From Pempheris klunzingeri (Eukaryota > Chordata > Actinopteri > Acropomatiformes > Pempheridae): a stretch of DNA of 64,000 bases. Shown here in pieces: positions 37,101 to 49,198 of this stretch. The notes below the pieces were generated by a model. The model saw only the letters and a list, made by a program, of their open reading frames with translations, was not told where the DNA came from and did not search any database. Made by a program: the position numbers and the translations under genes. Location: contig NC_092019.1 of assembly GCF_042242105.1 (NCBI RefSeq), positions 13,264,328 through 13,328,327 of the forward strand. The letters are read 5' to 3'. Numbering within the stretch: the first letter of the stretch is position 1; the number at the start of each line of letters is the position of its first letter.

Positions 37101-40100
37101 AGAATGAAGTTTGGCAGATACAGCGACCGTTGCACTCTTGCTCTTTCTGTAGTATTTTCAGTTTGTGATCAATTCCCTTATTTGTTTCTTCAGCCAATGC
37201 TGAGCCCATCAGTGCTCGATCACCTCATCAACAACGATCGGAAGTTGCCTCCAGAGTACAACCTCCCCCACACATATGTTGAGATGCAGGTGAGTGGCTG
37301 GCCTTCAGATGGCTGTGGGTGAAAACACAACTTTATTTACGTTTATGTGAACGCTGGTGCATTATCCCTAGCGACCAGTACATACCCGTAGTCTTCTGAT
37401 TCACCGTTCAATGACAATTTATACAGGTCATTTTCATTCTTCTGTACACACTGTAAACACTTTGTATAATCTGTCATCAGTCTCTTCAGATCGCAGCCTT
37501 CCTGTTTACAGTTTGCCATGTGGTCATTGTGGTTCAAGATTGGTTCACTGACTTAAACCTGTACAGGTAGGTACTTATTCATATGCAATGGATCTGTGTT
37601 GCACTTACCCAGGTTCACAGGGTAAAACGAGAGAAAGCTCTCAGGAAGGCACTGGCAACAATTTGAAAGTCCCCTCCTCCTACAGGAATGTTGAGCATTT
37701 CATTTTATATCTTGAGAGGATATTTGTTTTCTGCTGTTTCATAAGCTCAATAATGTTTTTCTTCAAATTTGTCTTGTAGTCAACAGATATGGGCAAAGCT
37801 ACACCTGTGTCAAATATATACTGGCACAATTAAACACAATTATCTGATACCCACATGAACAGAAAACTGCAGGGAGTCATTTGAATAACCTAGCCTTATG
37901 ATGAGACACTTCCCTTGTGTATATTTATCTTAGCTGAAGCTGACAACATTGTCATCCAAAGTGAGTTTTTACTCACTTGACTTTCACACAGCTGTAAAAT
38001 ATGATTCTGGTTGAAAGCCATCAGTCTGGTGGTAGGTAAAAGGTAGATTACTCTGGCCAGGAAGGGACAGAGCTGCATGGACACCAAATGTAACAATGTA
38101 CATGTTGTGGAAAGTTTAGGAACAAAATGATGTTTATTCATGTTTCACATGTTTGCTGCCTGCGATTGTTCCATCTGTCCACAATGACGGCGAAGAGATC
38201 TCTTCTTGGAGCAATTTAAATGACGGGACAAAATTCAGCATGAGAAAAAACACTGTAGCTTCGGAGGATCCCTTTTCCATCCATCCATTATCTTCCACTT
38301 AATCCGAAGTCGGGTCGCGGTGGCAACAGATTGAGCAGGGCACTCCAGGCGCCCTTCTCCCGAGCAACGCTTTCCTGCTCCCCCTGGGGGATCCCAAGGA
38401 GTTCCCAGGCCAGCCGGGAGATGCAATCCCTCCAGCAGGTTCTGGGTCAGCCCCGGGGTCTCCTCCCAGAGGGACATGCCCGGAGAACCTCTAAGGGGAG
38501 GCGCCCAGGAGGCATCCTGACAGTGGTGCTAAACTCGGTTCATTTTATGGACTCGGGTTTATCTGAGTCACTCACTAAAGTGATCCGGTTCACTTGAGTC
38601 AGTGTTGTGCCCCCCTCCAAAAAAACAAAAACAAACAAAAAAACACTGTCGCTGTGAATTCACCCATTGATCCACATACATATTATTATAATATGCTGCC
38701 AGTACTACTGATAATAGTAATACTAATAATCATCATCATAGCATGTGCATAAAACATATCAGCCATATAACGAACACCAGTGTGTTTAACCACTTGTTTA
38801 TTGCAATATTTAACTTATTACTTAGATTCACTGACTGGAGTGAAGTCAGTGAACAGAATCACCTGAGTCCGGACACGCCTGTGTACTTAGAGGCAGTAGC
38901 CAGAGGACTCTTAGGATCCGGGTCAATGGAGACCACGGACTCGTGTTTTATCAATGCTCTATTATGACTTGCTGCTTGCACCTTATTTCCATTATTGTTT
39001 TATTTGTTGTTTCACTTTTAGTCTGTTAAAACATCTAGCCAGGGACTACAGATGAACACTAGCCCTTTGGCTAATTCTGCCATATTTACAGCAATGTTCA
39101 TTGAGATGCACTGTCTCTGTCAAAAAATTAATAGATAAAATAAAGATAGATATTGCTTCATGGACACGGACGTTGGTAGCACACAGAAAGTTTAATGCCT
39201 TGCTTCTGGATAGGTTTCTTCAGACTGCTGAGATGCTGAAACCGTCCACTCCATCTGCAAGCCATGACAGCACTGGCTCTTCAGGCAGTGACGATGGAGC
39301 AGAATACTATCCTCATATAGGTGACTCTCTGATCCAGAAAGACACAATGTCGCACAACAACCAGGTTTAATTATATCAAAGTTCAAGTGTCTCCTCTTCA
39401 CATTCATCCCTCATTCAGTGTTCCTCCAGAATAAGGCCAGACGGGATGATTTCTGCCCAAGGAATCTGAAGAACATGCATATGGTGGTGGACAAATTAAT
39501 GGCCCACTCTCATCTCAAATACAAAGGTTCAAAACTACAAGAATATTCTCTTTTAGATGATGATAATTCCATGAATATGGTTAGTATTTTGTCTAGAGAG
39601 AAGCTTCATCATCCCACACTTTCACTTATTCTATAATATCTGGTTTGTTTAAAGGTACATTGTCCATGGTGGACTGCAGTATCTTCCCTGGCTTGGGGCA
39701 GGACTATCTGGCTACTGAAGTCAACATGTTCCTCCTTCCTGTGCAGGAAAATGACGGGGAGGATAATCTAACTAAAGCAGGTTAATTTATCTCCAGGTTA
39801 GGCAAAACTAAACTGGCCTTCTGTATATTGTGTAAGATGTGAGTTAATCTTTGTACCATGTTTAGGGTCTGGAACATATCCACTCTTCTCTCTGCTCCCG
39901 GGCTACAGAGGACACCCTGCCTTCTCCACCATGGTTTCAAAACTCCGGAGCCAAGTATTGGCCATGCCCCGCTGTCAGCTGTCACATACCATCCTCACAG
40001 AGAAGAACTGGTAAACATCACATTCTTCTTCATTCACTTTCATTTATAATAATAAGCACTTCATTCATACACCGTTAATCAAAAACAGAGCACTTTACCG

Positions 40101-40585
40101 GACAAGAACAATGTAAGACAGCAAAACTTGACAATAGAAATGTTATAACAGTAAGGATGTCATTCCCACATAAAAAACTTTGAATTAACTCCCCACTTTA
40201 CAAAATCCTTTCACTGTCACTCTCACTTTTGTAGTCTCATTGATTTTCTCCCCAAATATAAGAGAAGATCTGAATTCATAACAACATTGATACTCATTCA
40301 AGTTGCCTCTGTGCTGTCCTTCTCCCACCCGCCTAATTAACCTTGTAATGTAAAGAATCCGGTTTCGAATTCCTGTAAATGTGATCATTTGAGATAACAA
40401 AGAAGTTCGAAAGTGGGTGTGGTCCGAGCAGGTGTAGTAGGGTGGTAGGAAATAGGATACCCACTGAATGCCGCTGGTTTCCTGTAAATGTGAATGTGTT
40501 TTACAGGTTTCACTACGCAGCTCGTATTTGGGATGGGGTGAAAAAGTCCTCGGCCCTCTCTGAATACAGCCGCCTGCTCTGCTAA
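34128..40585 (+). CDS. smg9: SMG9, nonsense-mediated mRNA decay factor
   Basis: Thirteen coding exons: 34128-34265, 34369-34443, 35040-35274, 35407-35504, 35618-35730, 36986-37097, 37194-37289, 37481-37566, 39214-39320, 39419-39526, 39655-39780, 39866-40010 and 40507-40585. They give 505 aa, close to the human 520. SMG9 pairs with SMG8 and holds the SMG1 kinase in check; SMG1 phosphorylates UPF1 during nonsense-mediated decay. The N-terminus is basic and disordered (RRRRRRRGDRD). A G-like domain follows with an intact P-loop GLQGTGKS (197-204). Strongly conserved blocks are ERGGNQSTGIDFFI, LINNDRKLPPEYNLPHTYVE, HVVIVVQDWFTDL and ILTEKNWFHYAARIWDG. An ATTAAA at 41002-41007 may be the poly(A) signal. 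In human the gene also neighbours KCNN4. Confidence 0.97.
38276..38520. repeat. LINE 3'-end fragment in smg9 intron 8
   Basis: Starts with TCCATCCATCCATTATCTTCC and contains 'gggtcgcggtggcaaca', 'gttcccaggccagccgggag' and 'gggtctcctcccag', ending at 'ggaggcatcctga'. This is the 3' part of a widespread teleost non-LTR retrotransposon (L2/Maui-like by memory). It is 5'-truncated, as LINE insertions often are. Confidence 0.75.
40386..40476. repeat. Local dispersed repeat, copy 1 (smg9 intron 12)
   Basis: Shares 'aaagaagttcgaaagtggg' and 'ggtccgagcaggtgtagtag' with copies at 43086-43260 and 44830-44990. It ends only about 30 bases before the acceptor of the last smg9 exon. Confidence 0.8.
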
Positions 40586-41923
40586 CACCTTGGCTGAACT
40601 GCTTTTATGTACAATAACAGCGGAAGCTTTGATGTCCGATAATCGAGTCACATAAAGTGAAAGGAGGCCCTGAAAATGGGGACTGTCGTAGGAACCCTAC
40701 AGAAGGGACAAGTGAAACGGGAAGGGCGCTCATTGTGAAGAGTTGGATATAAAACGGGATGACACCAGCTTCAACGTAAAGACTTTGGTGGGAATGAAAA
40801 CCTACTGGAGCGCGATGCTTCATATCATAACATTGCCTGTGCCTGACCTCAGGAAAATTAATGTTCCGCAAACATTGTCCTACCCTGTACATGTTTAAGC
40901 AGGATGTTATAATGTATGTGTGTTTTGTAACTGCAGCTTTGGTGTACACATGTTTGCTTCGAATAATTAATTTTTCTTTTTAAATTTCCTTTAAAACGTC
41001 AATTAAAAGATTGTCAGTTACTCAGAAACAAAACTGCATGCTGCTCTTCATTGCACAGTGTCTTGTGCAGGGCGTGTAACCTTGTTGCATTCTTTCACAA
41101 GAAATGATACCTACATCAGGACTGTAAGGGCTAACAGAAACTGAAACATCCCCCATGCAAGTAACTTTCATTTTCCCTAAATGAATTATTATGCTCACTG
41201 GTTGTGAACTTCCTTTTTCTTGGCCTTGGCACATCAATCTTGTTGTCCCAAAGTACTGCAATCTTAACTCAATGAAAACCTTCAAAGGCTGTAAAATTTT
41301 TCCATGCTGCTACTGAATGATACTGTGTTATATTCAAATGCTTTTGCAAACTGAGCAGCACTTCGTTATTCATTATTGTCAATATACGTGTTTTGTTACT
41401 TTGAGTTGCTCAATAGGCTAAATAATTTAGTGTGCAGCGCGTAATAAAAAAGCTTAATAAGCAACCAAAAGCTTGCAAACAAAGATATGATGATGCTCTG
41501 GAAAAATACGCCTTGAAAACAAGTTTGCAGGGAATTGTGTACTGTAGTGGAAAGGGCATCACACTTGACTGCTCAGCACAAGATGTCTTATCCTCAGTTT
41601 GTAAATTTACTTAATGTAAAACCCAAGTGAAACTGTTGATTTTGCTTTTCATTGATCCTGCAGTAAGTCAGTCTTTTTATGTATGAACCTATGTATGTAT
41701 ATTTTGATCTTTCTGTCTATCTCTGTGTTGTGTCTCTAATAGCTGTGACACACCTCAATTTAATATTGCGGAAATCTACAAGGCACTTTTAGGTTTCACT
41801 TTATTTTTTTGTCAAAAGAGGAATGAAGGTGTGGTCTGAGGATGAAGACAACCCCTTTTCAGGATACCTATTTATATCTGCTACAGATGACGCTAAAACT
41901 CACTTGTACCCTACGGTCACAAA
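40586..41923. other. smg9 3' UTR and upstream region of the uPAR-like gene
   Basis: No coding exon recognised. The left part is smg9 3' UTR up to about 41.0 kb. The rest is AT-rich and must contain the promoter and 5' UTR of the uPAR-like gene. Confidence 0.45.
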
Positions 41924-42902
41924 ATGCATCTCCTGATGCTGATCTTGGGGATTGTGCTTCTCCCAAAAGGCAAGTTTTGTTCTGTTATCTTATTTCTTAT
42001 GTCATTTTGTGCTGTAATTATCAACTACTACATTTGCCGTTACAAATTACTTGAGTAATTTAAGGTTACATGCCAAATAACAGTATACGTGCCGTTGGTT
42101 ACTTTTACTCATCACTGCTATTCCTTTTTGTTTTATTAGTGCACACGTTGTCATGCTTTTCGTGTAATATAAACAACACAACCTGCGTGAACACACCAGT
42201 AAACTGCACGGCGGGCAGTCAGTGTAGTGCAATGAGGCTGACTCAGTATGCAGGTATGGTATTCTGTGTTACATTGTTTATTTTTTTCCTAAACCAGGTT
42301 TGCTCTGGCCCAGTTTTCAATGGCTCCCCTTTTGTTGCAGGTGATTCAAAAACAGTTGATATTAGCAGCAAAGGTTGTCATCTGCCTGAAGATGTACTCT
42401 CTTGTGGTGAGAACTCCTTGAACTTTGGAATCTACAGAAATGTAATTACCAAGGAGTGTTGCGCCTCCAACCTCTGCAATGACCAGCCTGCCCCAGGTAA
42501 CTTGTAATAACTAATATTGTCTCTTGGTATTTTGATACTTCTTTGCACTGAGATTTGTTTTTGTTGAAAGTAAGTATTTAGTTGCATGAGCAAAAAGTAA
42601 AGAATCTGAATACTACTCCCATCCAATTACTGCCTTAAAGTTAGTGTTATTTACATTTCTCATGGTTTAAATGTTAAGATAATGTGCCATATCGTCATTG
42701 TCAGTGTACATATTATGGATTGATGATCTGTGTCTGTGTAGGAGTAGGTTTGGACATTGCATTTTGTTGTAGAAACAAGACTCAAATTCCAAGAGAAGCC
42801 AGTATGAGGAAAATTACTTTTCCTTCAGTCACCATCTGTTATGCAGGAGCCCAAGGGTATCATACCCCCAACTGCCACAGTAGAGCTGGACATAACACAT
42901 AG

Positions 42903-42997
<95 letters not shown>

Positions 42998-43006
42998 TGT
43001 GTGTGT

Positions 43007-43049
<43 letters not shown>

Positions 43050-43974
43050 TGTGTGTCTGTGTCACAACTGTGCGAAATGAAGTCACGGAATTTTACAGGT
43101 GTGCATTTGAGATCACAAAGAAATTCAAAAGTGGGTGTGGTCCAAGCAGGTGTAGTAGGGCGGTAAGAAATAGGGTGCCCACTTAATGCTGCTGGTCCAC
43201 ATTCGTGTTAAGTCACTGTAACATAGTTTTGATTAATCATACCTGTCTACTGATCCAGTGCAATCTAGATAACATTCAATTTTCAGTACAACTCAGAACA
43301 GCAATTATCAAAAAAGTGATACATTTTACAACACACATGGGTTGAAATTGCCGCAAAGTTTCCCAAAGCACTGCCCACCTCCTTTTTGGTGCCATAGGTA
43401 ACTAATAGGATTGTTCACACAAGCACTGCGGCGTGGAGCACTGCGGCCGGCTCATCAATCTGTCCATGCTAAATAGACATTAAAAAGTGAATTTTGCAAA
43501 ATATGGGACCTTTTAATTTGTCACCTGTCTGTATGTTCTGTGTTACAGAGCCCAGCGGATTCAGTCCCAATGGTAAAAGGTGCTTTTTTTGCAACGGACA
43601 AACATGTGGCGCAACTCTAAACTGCCTTGGGAATGAAGACCGCTGCGTCTCAGCTTCAGGTAGGAGGCCTACAGCCTTCAACATCTAACTCTCTTCCACA
43701 TGTTTCCTCTGCTTAGAGGTATGTTTAGTGATTGTGGCAGATGTAAACTCACACACGACATTCTTTCATTCTCTCAGTGGGCAATGGGCTGACGACCATG
43801 AAGGGCTGTGCCTCAAGTCTGTTGTGCTCAGAAGTACTTGAGATTCCAAATGGCTTTGGAGTCAATGTTAAGTGCTGTCAGGGTGACTTCTGCAATGGCG
43901 CAAGTGCTGCACGCGCTGGCCTCCTGCTCCTGGTGGCCCCACTGGTCTCTTTGGTCATGTGCGCTGCGTCATAG
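41924..43974 (+). CDS. GPI-anchored uPAR/Ly6 protein with two LU domains
   Basis: Five coding exons: 41924-41969, 42140-42253, 42341-42496, 43549-43659 and 43778-43974, giving 207 aa. Intron 1 uses a GC donor (GCAAGT at 41970). The signal peptide is [18 protein letters not shown]. Two three-finger LU domains follow, each with ten cysteines. The first runs from [13 protein letters not shown] to [10 protein letters not shown], and the second from [11 protein letters not shown] to [10 protein letters not shown]. The end [18 protein letters not shown] is a typical GPI-attachment signal, so the protein should sit on the outer cell surface. This matches the fish proteins called urokinase plasminogen activator surface receptor-like. 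Mammalian PLAUR has three LU domains and lies near KCNN4 and SMG9, but orthology cannot be claimed. The ligand is unknown. An AATAAA lies at 44100-44105. Confidence 0.92.
42903..43062. repeat. (GT)n microsatellite, 160 bp
   Basis: Nearly pure GT run with a few CTGT interruptions, in intron 3 of the uPAR-like gene. Confidence 0.98.
43086..43260. repeat. Local dispersed repeat, copy 2 (uPAR-like intron 3)
   Basis: Matches copy 3 from 'ggaattttacaggtgtgcat' to 'aatcatacctgtctactga' and copy 1 in its middle. It starts right after the GT microsatellite. Confidence 0.8.
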
Positions 43975-44829
43975 TGCTGTGATACTTATCCTTTCAACAG
44001 ATGAGTGAGAAATTTGAAAAGTTTAGCAAGCAAAGATAAGATATTACTTTATTGGTCCCTCGATGGGGAAATGTACAGTGCTGGATGAGCATACAATTTA
44101 ATAAAGATTTCCCTGCCTCATATTTTCTAACCTGCTTATTTAGTTTTTGCATGTTGCCCATAATGATAGTAGTGAATGTCTTGCATAGAACAATTGTTTG
44201 TTTTTTTTAAAGTTAAACAAAGAGAATGTAAAAAAACAGAACTGTTGTTAACCTGAGACCTATCTTTATTTGGCGTTATCAGAAATGTTTCGATGTTACT
44301 TGTGACAAGCGAAATGGATAAATTTGTTAAAATTCTGCTAGAGCCTGTTTCTTTGAGTATTTTTTCTACACTTTTCTCAGTTTCATTTAAATATTAAACA
44401 TGGACCTGTGTCTGGGGATTCTTTCAATACAACTGAGTACAAGGGAGCATTTTAAAGACAGAATGTCATGATAATAAACGTATTTGTAAGGATGGCCAGA
44501 TTACATTTTAAAAGTTGAAGGGAAATTCTCCATTGCTAGATCCCTCCGGTAACACTCCCACATGATTATTTCATGTTTTATTTGAATATATGTATATTTT
44601 GTCAGTAGTGGACCTATGTGGTATGCGTAGCACTAGGAGCCATGCAGGTGGAAGTAGCCATTCAGGTGAAAGCCACAAGCTTTAAGCAGGCTCATATGGA
44701 GCAAGTGTGGGGACTGACTCACACTCAGAGTATGCTGCTCTGAGTGTAAGACTGTTCTGGACACTTGACGCGTAAATGCATCTTGTGATTTTTAACGGTA
44801 TTAAATTAATTTTAGTATTTTTACTGTCT

Positions 44830-44990
44830 GTGTCACAACTTTGCAAGGTGTAGTAATGGAATTTTACAGGTGTGCATTTGAGATCACAAAGAAGTTCGAA
44901 AGTGGGTGTGGTCCGAGCAGGTGTCACTGTAACATAGTTTTAATTAATCATACCTGTCTACTGACTCCACGGAATTTTACAGGTGTGCAT
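44830..44990. repeat. Local dispersed repeat, copy 3
   Basis: Same family as copies 1 and 2. Relative to copy 2 it lacks about 55 bases in the middle, and it ends with a second partial start of the unit ('ggaattttacaggtgtgcat' at about 44970). Confidence 0.8.
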
Positions 44991-45774
44991 TAGTATTTTT
45001 ATTGTTAAGGATGCTTGCACTCCCTTTTACCTGTTGACCTGGTGCTTCTAGATACTCCACCGCCTGAGTGAGTGAGAACTACAAAAAGACCCACTGTGAC
45101 AAGAAGAACACCAGCTGTGGTTGTAACATTACTCTGTTCATGAAGTAAAACTTGTTTTATACAAATAAGGTGAATATTCTTTAAAAATGTGGTGGGATTA
45201 TTAGTTGAGTGTCACTGGCAAAAGTCTTTTCATTCTTTTGTGTCTTTTTAAAACAGATTTGGGAATTATCACTCACAGCACTACTAATCTCTGAGTGAGG
45301 TCATCTACAATTACTGGCAGAGAATTAATGTTCAACTAAATGAAACACAATCGTATGCCATTTAAAAGAGTAAGGACAGCTCATCCCTTTGGGGATGTAA
45401 AGTGTTTGGAGATTTGAATTTAATACTTTACAGTGGTGTTGTTTCTATAGGCGGAGGAGAGAATCACATAATATCAGTTTTTTTGCTAAACTGTTGGGGC
45501 CATGTGATGTAATAGAGGAATCCTCTTCTGTATTTGTGCAAGACATTTTTCCAGCCTTAGAGACCTCTCCCTACTGTCAGGGTGTCTCCTGGATATTTCA
45601 CAAAGCTTACCTTAATAATCAGTTCCACTGTGTTGTTGTGCACTGGATGGAGCGAGTTTAGTTATTGGCAGTATTATCAATAAGATTTAGCGCTTATCAG
45701 TGTACTTATCAATATCAGTAAAAATTTGTTATTAATTAATAACTAATTAATAATATCGGGGCACCACCGTCTCA

Positions 45775-45900
45775 AAATGGATATTCACTTCAAAATGTTG
45801 ATATTTAAATCACTATCTTACATTTATAAGAGTGAATAAAAAGGGGACTCACTTAAAAATGTCGATATTTAAATTACTATCTTACATTTATAAAGTGAGT
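45775..45900. repeat. Tandem duplication of a ~65-bp unit
   Basis: Two adjacent copies share 'atatttaaa', 'tcactatcttacatttata' (second copy 'ttactatcttacatttata') and an 'agtgaat/agtgagt' end. Confidence 0.7.
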
Positions 45901-46170
45901 GGAAAGGCATGAATCCGAGCACTGACTATCTCAACCAGCTGTTACCACAACATATATATGCACAGTAATCACAAACAACTACTCTTTAAATGCATAACAG
46001 AGTTTATTCAACAAAGCACAATGATTTGTAATCAATCATACTAGTTCAAATAAACATCTGCTATTCAACTATCTAAAAGCAGCTATTGGTACAAATTGTT
46101 AACACTCAAAACAAGATATATATATACAAGCATCCAGCATGTGTGTATGTGTATCTGTGCGTGAGGGAGA

Positions 46171-46195
46171 GTGTGTGTGTGTGTGTGTGTGTGTG
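46171..46195. repeat. (GT)n microsatellite
   Basis: Short GT run at the edge of the GC-rich segment. Confidence 0.9.
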
Positions 46196-46199
46196 AAGG

Positions 46200-47340
46200 G
46201 AAAAGGCGGGGGGGCAAGGAGTAGGCCGCAGAGTGGTGACGCAGTCACGTGCGTGAATACGTCACCCCAATATGGCGGACGAGCTCGCGATATGTGACTA
46301 GAGGGAACGAGAGTACAGTGGAGACTGAAATCCCTTCCCTGAGCACTAGAGGCAGGGCACTACTAAGTGTGTAATAGCTACTGTAATTACCGGCCTTAAC
46401 ACTAGGGGCAGGCTGCTAAAAGTGTAATGGCGGCTGTAATTACAAGTCTGAACTCTAGAGTTAGACTGTAATGGCGCCGACCGTGCCTGTAAGGGACGGT
46501 ATGAACGCGTGTATGTATGTGGATGGAATGTGGGTTAGTAGGAAGAAAGAGGAAAGGAAAGCATTCAACACAAAACACTGCAAATATGGTTTTTAACCGT
46601 CACAGGAGCGCACAATAACCGTATGTCTATCACTCAGCGGCTCGATCAGCAAACTCTGTTTACCGATGGTGGCGCTGGTCCTTTAACTGATAGACTCACG
46701 TTTACTGACTCTCCACGTGTTGGTTATAAACACAACAAAGTCCCTGCGTGGGCTTACGCACAAAACAACGCAGGAGACAAAACAACAGCAGCAAACACAC
46801 AGTTGTAACACGGGACACGGCGGTCCGGCACTTTAGCTTATAAGCAAAGGTAGCACACTTAAATCCTATCTGTCTCTTCCCAGACACAATGCCTCTTACT
46901 TGAAATCGCTTCGCGAGCGATTAGTGTGTGCAAATCCTGCACGCCTGGCGGGTTTCGGTCCGGCTCGGGTGGCGGCGAGGAAAGGGTCCGTTGAGTCGCT
47001 GTGTTAGCGGGGAACGGCGCGCTGGTCCGCGTGTGGCAGCGGGAGTCGACTTAGAGGGAGAAGAAGGTTCGTGATCTTTCCCTGGAGAGGACAGCGTACT
47101 GTCTCTCCCTTCTGCAGGTAAAAATTGAGGGAAAAGCCGCGGGTTGCTCGGCGTTTCTCCTCAGGATCCTAACGAGTCCGGTGAAGGACACAAAAACGAA
47201 ACTGAAACCAAAAAACAAAACGGGGCGAAAACAGCCGGTTGCTCGTCCAGCGAGTGTGGGGAAGGCTCGTTACCTAGGTTAAAAGGGGAAAGACGTCCAA
47301 ACAGAAAACACCCCCTGTAGTAACTTTACGTTACAGTGGA
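46200..47340. other. GC- and CpG-rich segment of unknown origin
   Basis: This segment stands out from AT-rich surroundings, especially 46890-47280, with many CG dinucleotides (e.g. GCTTCGCGAGCGATTAG). No open frame gives a recognisable protein. Possible explanations are an LTR or other mobile-element end, or a CpG-island promoter of an unrecognised transcript. I did not find matching ends or a primer-binding site that would settle it. Confidence 0.35.
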
Positions 47341-48309
47341 AAGGCGGTGTGTCTTAGGTGTTCACTGCTTATAAACGTTTAGTGATGTCATGGCCGTACC
47401 GGGAGTTCCTTGTGGATTTGGGGAGTTTTCCCCCAATGAGAACTCCTGGTGTTGGATCCTGGCCACGCCCCCTACCTGGGTTTATTGGAGGCAACGCCGA
47501 CAAGTTTTGGCGCCCGTTTATTTTATGGCCCTTTGTTCCTTTGTTAGGCTTTTCCAGGTACATGTAGGCCGCTCTTGTCTGGCCATGCGGCAAGGGCCAA
47601 CAGTGTGAATGTTTACATTGCCGATATTCACATTGCATATTCGATGGAAACGGAAGGGTGAAAATGAACCTAGGATACAAATTGTAAATCTTGCACATTT
47701 TAGGCTGGCATAAAAGAAAAACTGTATATACAATCTGCATTTAAAGTTTTAGGGGCTCTTGCAGTGAGGCTGTCAGTGTCCGATTGAGCACTCCACAGTT
47801 TGGTGGTCTCTTATTCTAATGTGGTCCTCAAGGTAGTTTTGGATGTGACATGGAGCTATGAGTAACACTTTGGCTTTGCAGTGCGATGTTGAGACTTAAG
47901 AGTGGCAGGCTTCGTAATAAACAGTGCATTGCACTGTCACAGACACTACATGTTTCTAGAGACCATAATATCCAGTTTATCTGCCTTTATAAAGTGAATG
48001 TAAAGAATTATTGATGAAAATGAATATGCATCCATCTAAAAATGTATTTCACAAAGCTCACACTGATAGCTTTTCAATAGTAATTCAATTGTTACAGTTG
48101 TATCAAAGAATCAATGGGTGCTTTTTCCATGCCCTGGACCTACCCAGGAGTAAATCTTTGCTCTGTGGTGAGACGACTCCACTGGGTACATTTTAAGACT
48201 GCTTTTCTTGCCATATGTAGAAGTAAATAAGATTGTTCTTCCTTTGAGTGTGTCGATGACATAATTTGGGTACCAGTTGTCATAAATCTGTGGCTGACAT
48301 ACTGGTGAC

Positions 48310-49198
48310 CAGTGTTGGTCAAGTTACTTGGAAATAGTAATATAGTTACTGATTACTGATTACTTCTCCAAGAAAGTAATCCAGTTACTTTACTGATTAC
48401 TTACTTTTAAAAGTAATTAGGTACTTTAATTACTTTACTTAGTTACTTTTCAAAAACATGATGCACAACCTGAATACACTATAAAGCAATAGACCTTTCA
48501 GCCTAATTCTATTCTTTCTGCATATTCCATTATAGAAAATTGAATTAAATGAAACTGTCTTTTTTAAAACTTGTTTTATCAGTTTCAGTCTTTTAACTTT
48601 ATGCACATAAACTTATGCACATTGCATCACTAAGTCCTGTCGCTCTCAAGTCTATTTTCACCTGTTTAGCAGGAGAGGGGCCCTCGAAGTTTCGCCCGGT
48701 GGAACTGGATGTGGTAGCCGCAGCGGGCATGTCGGTGGGGGGAACCGGGGGTTTGACATTCCCGTGCCGGCTAGCTAGGTGCTAGGTTAAATTTGAGGTG
48801 GAATTTTTTGATGTGGATAAAGGTTTTCTTCCCACGCACAGTGTACAGCGGACGCTAATATTTTTGTCACCTTTTACCGAGTCAAACTCAAAGTAATGCC
48901 GGTACTTCCAACCATTAAACGCGGTATGTTCCTGCTCTCTCCCGCGCTCCATGTTGTCTCTTGTTCTTCACTTCACCTGTCTGTTGTTTACCACTGACGT
49001 CGCGCCGCTAATACGTCATTGTCACGAGACAGTCTCACAAAACAAAATCACGATTTAGTAACGCAGTAGCGCAGCCTGAAAGTAACAGTAATCTAATTAC
49101 TGTTTTTGCAATTGTAATCCCTTACTTTACTCGTTACTTGAAAAAAGTAATTAGATTACAGTAACACGTTACTTCTAACGCGTTACTGCCCATCAGTG
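48310..49198 (-). mobile_element. hAT element with perfect 8-bp target duplication
   Basis: The element begins CAGTGTTGGTCAAGTTACTT and ends with a degraded inverse of this (...GTTACTGCCCATCAGTG). Both sides carry CTGGTGAC (48302-48309 and 49199-49206), an exact 8-bp target duplication as hAT transposons make. The subterminal regions are rich in GTTACT/AGTAAC words. An internal minus-strand fragment encodes a BED zinc finger, so it is a deleted copy of an autonomous element. The insertion split an older hairpin. Confidence 0.88.
48782..48952 (-). pseudogene. hAT transposase N-terminal BED zinc-finger fragment
   Basis: A 56-codon frame starts at an ATG and reads through WKYRHYFEFDSVKG and CTLCVGRKPLSTSKNSTSNL, the first half of a BED-type zinc finger, to a stop. 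After a change of frame the downstream bases continue with an RHGN-type end of the finger. This is the usual N-terminus of hAT transposases; the catalytic part is absent. Confidence 0.75.

Noticed and set aside
42829-43186. Cys-Val or Thr-His repeat proteins over the GT tract
   Set aside because: Translations of a dinucleotide repeat, not genes.
47358-47740. Overlapping frames at the right edge of the GC-rich segment
   Set aside because: Frames on both strands overlap and give no recognisable domain; they are likely by-products of GC-rich DNA.
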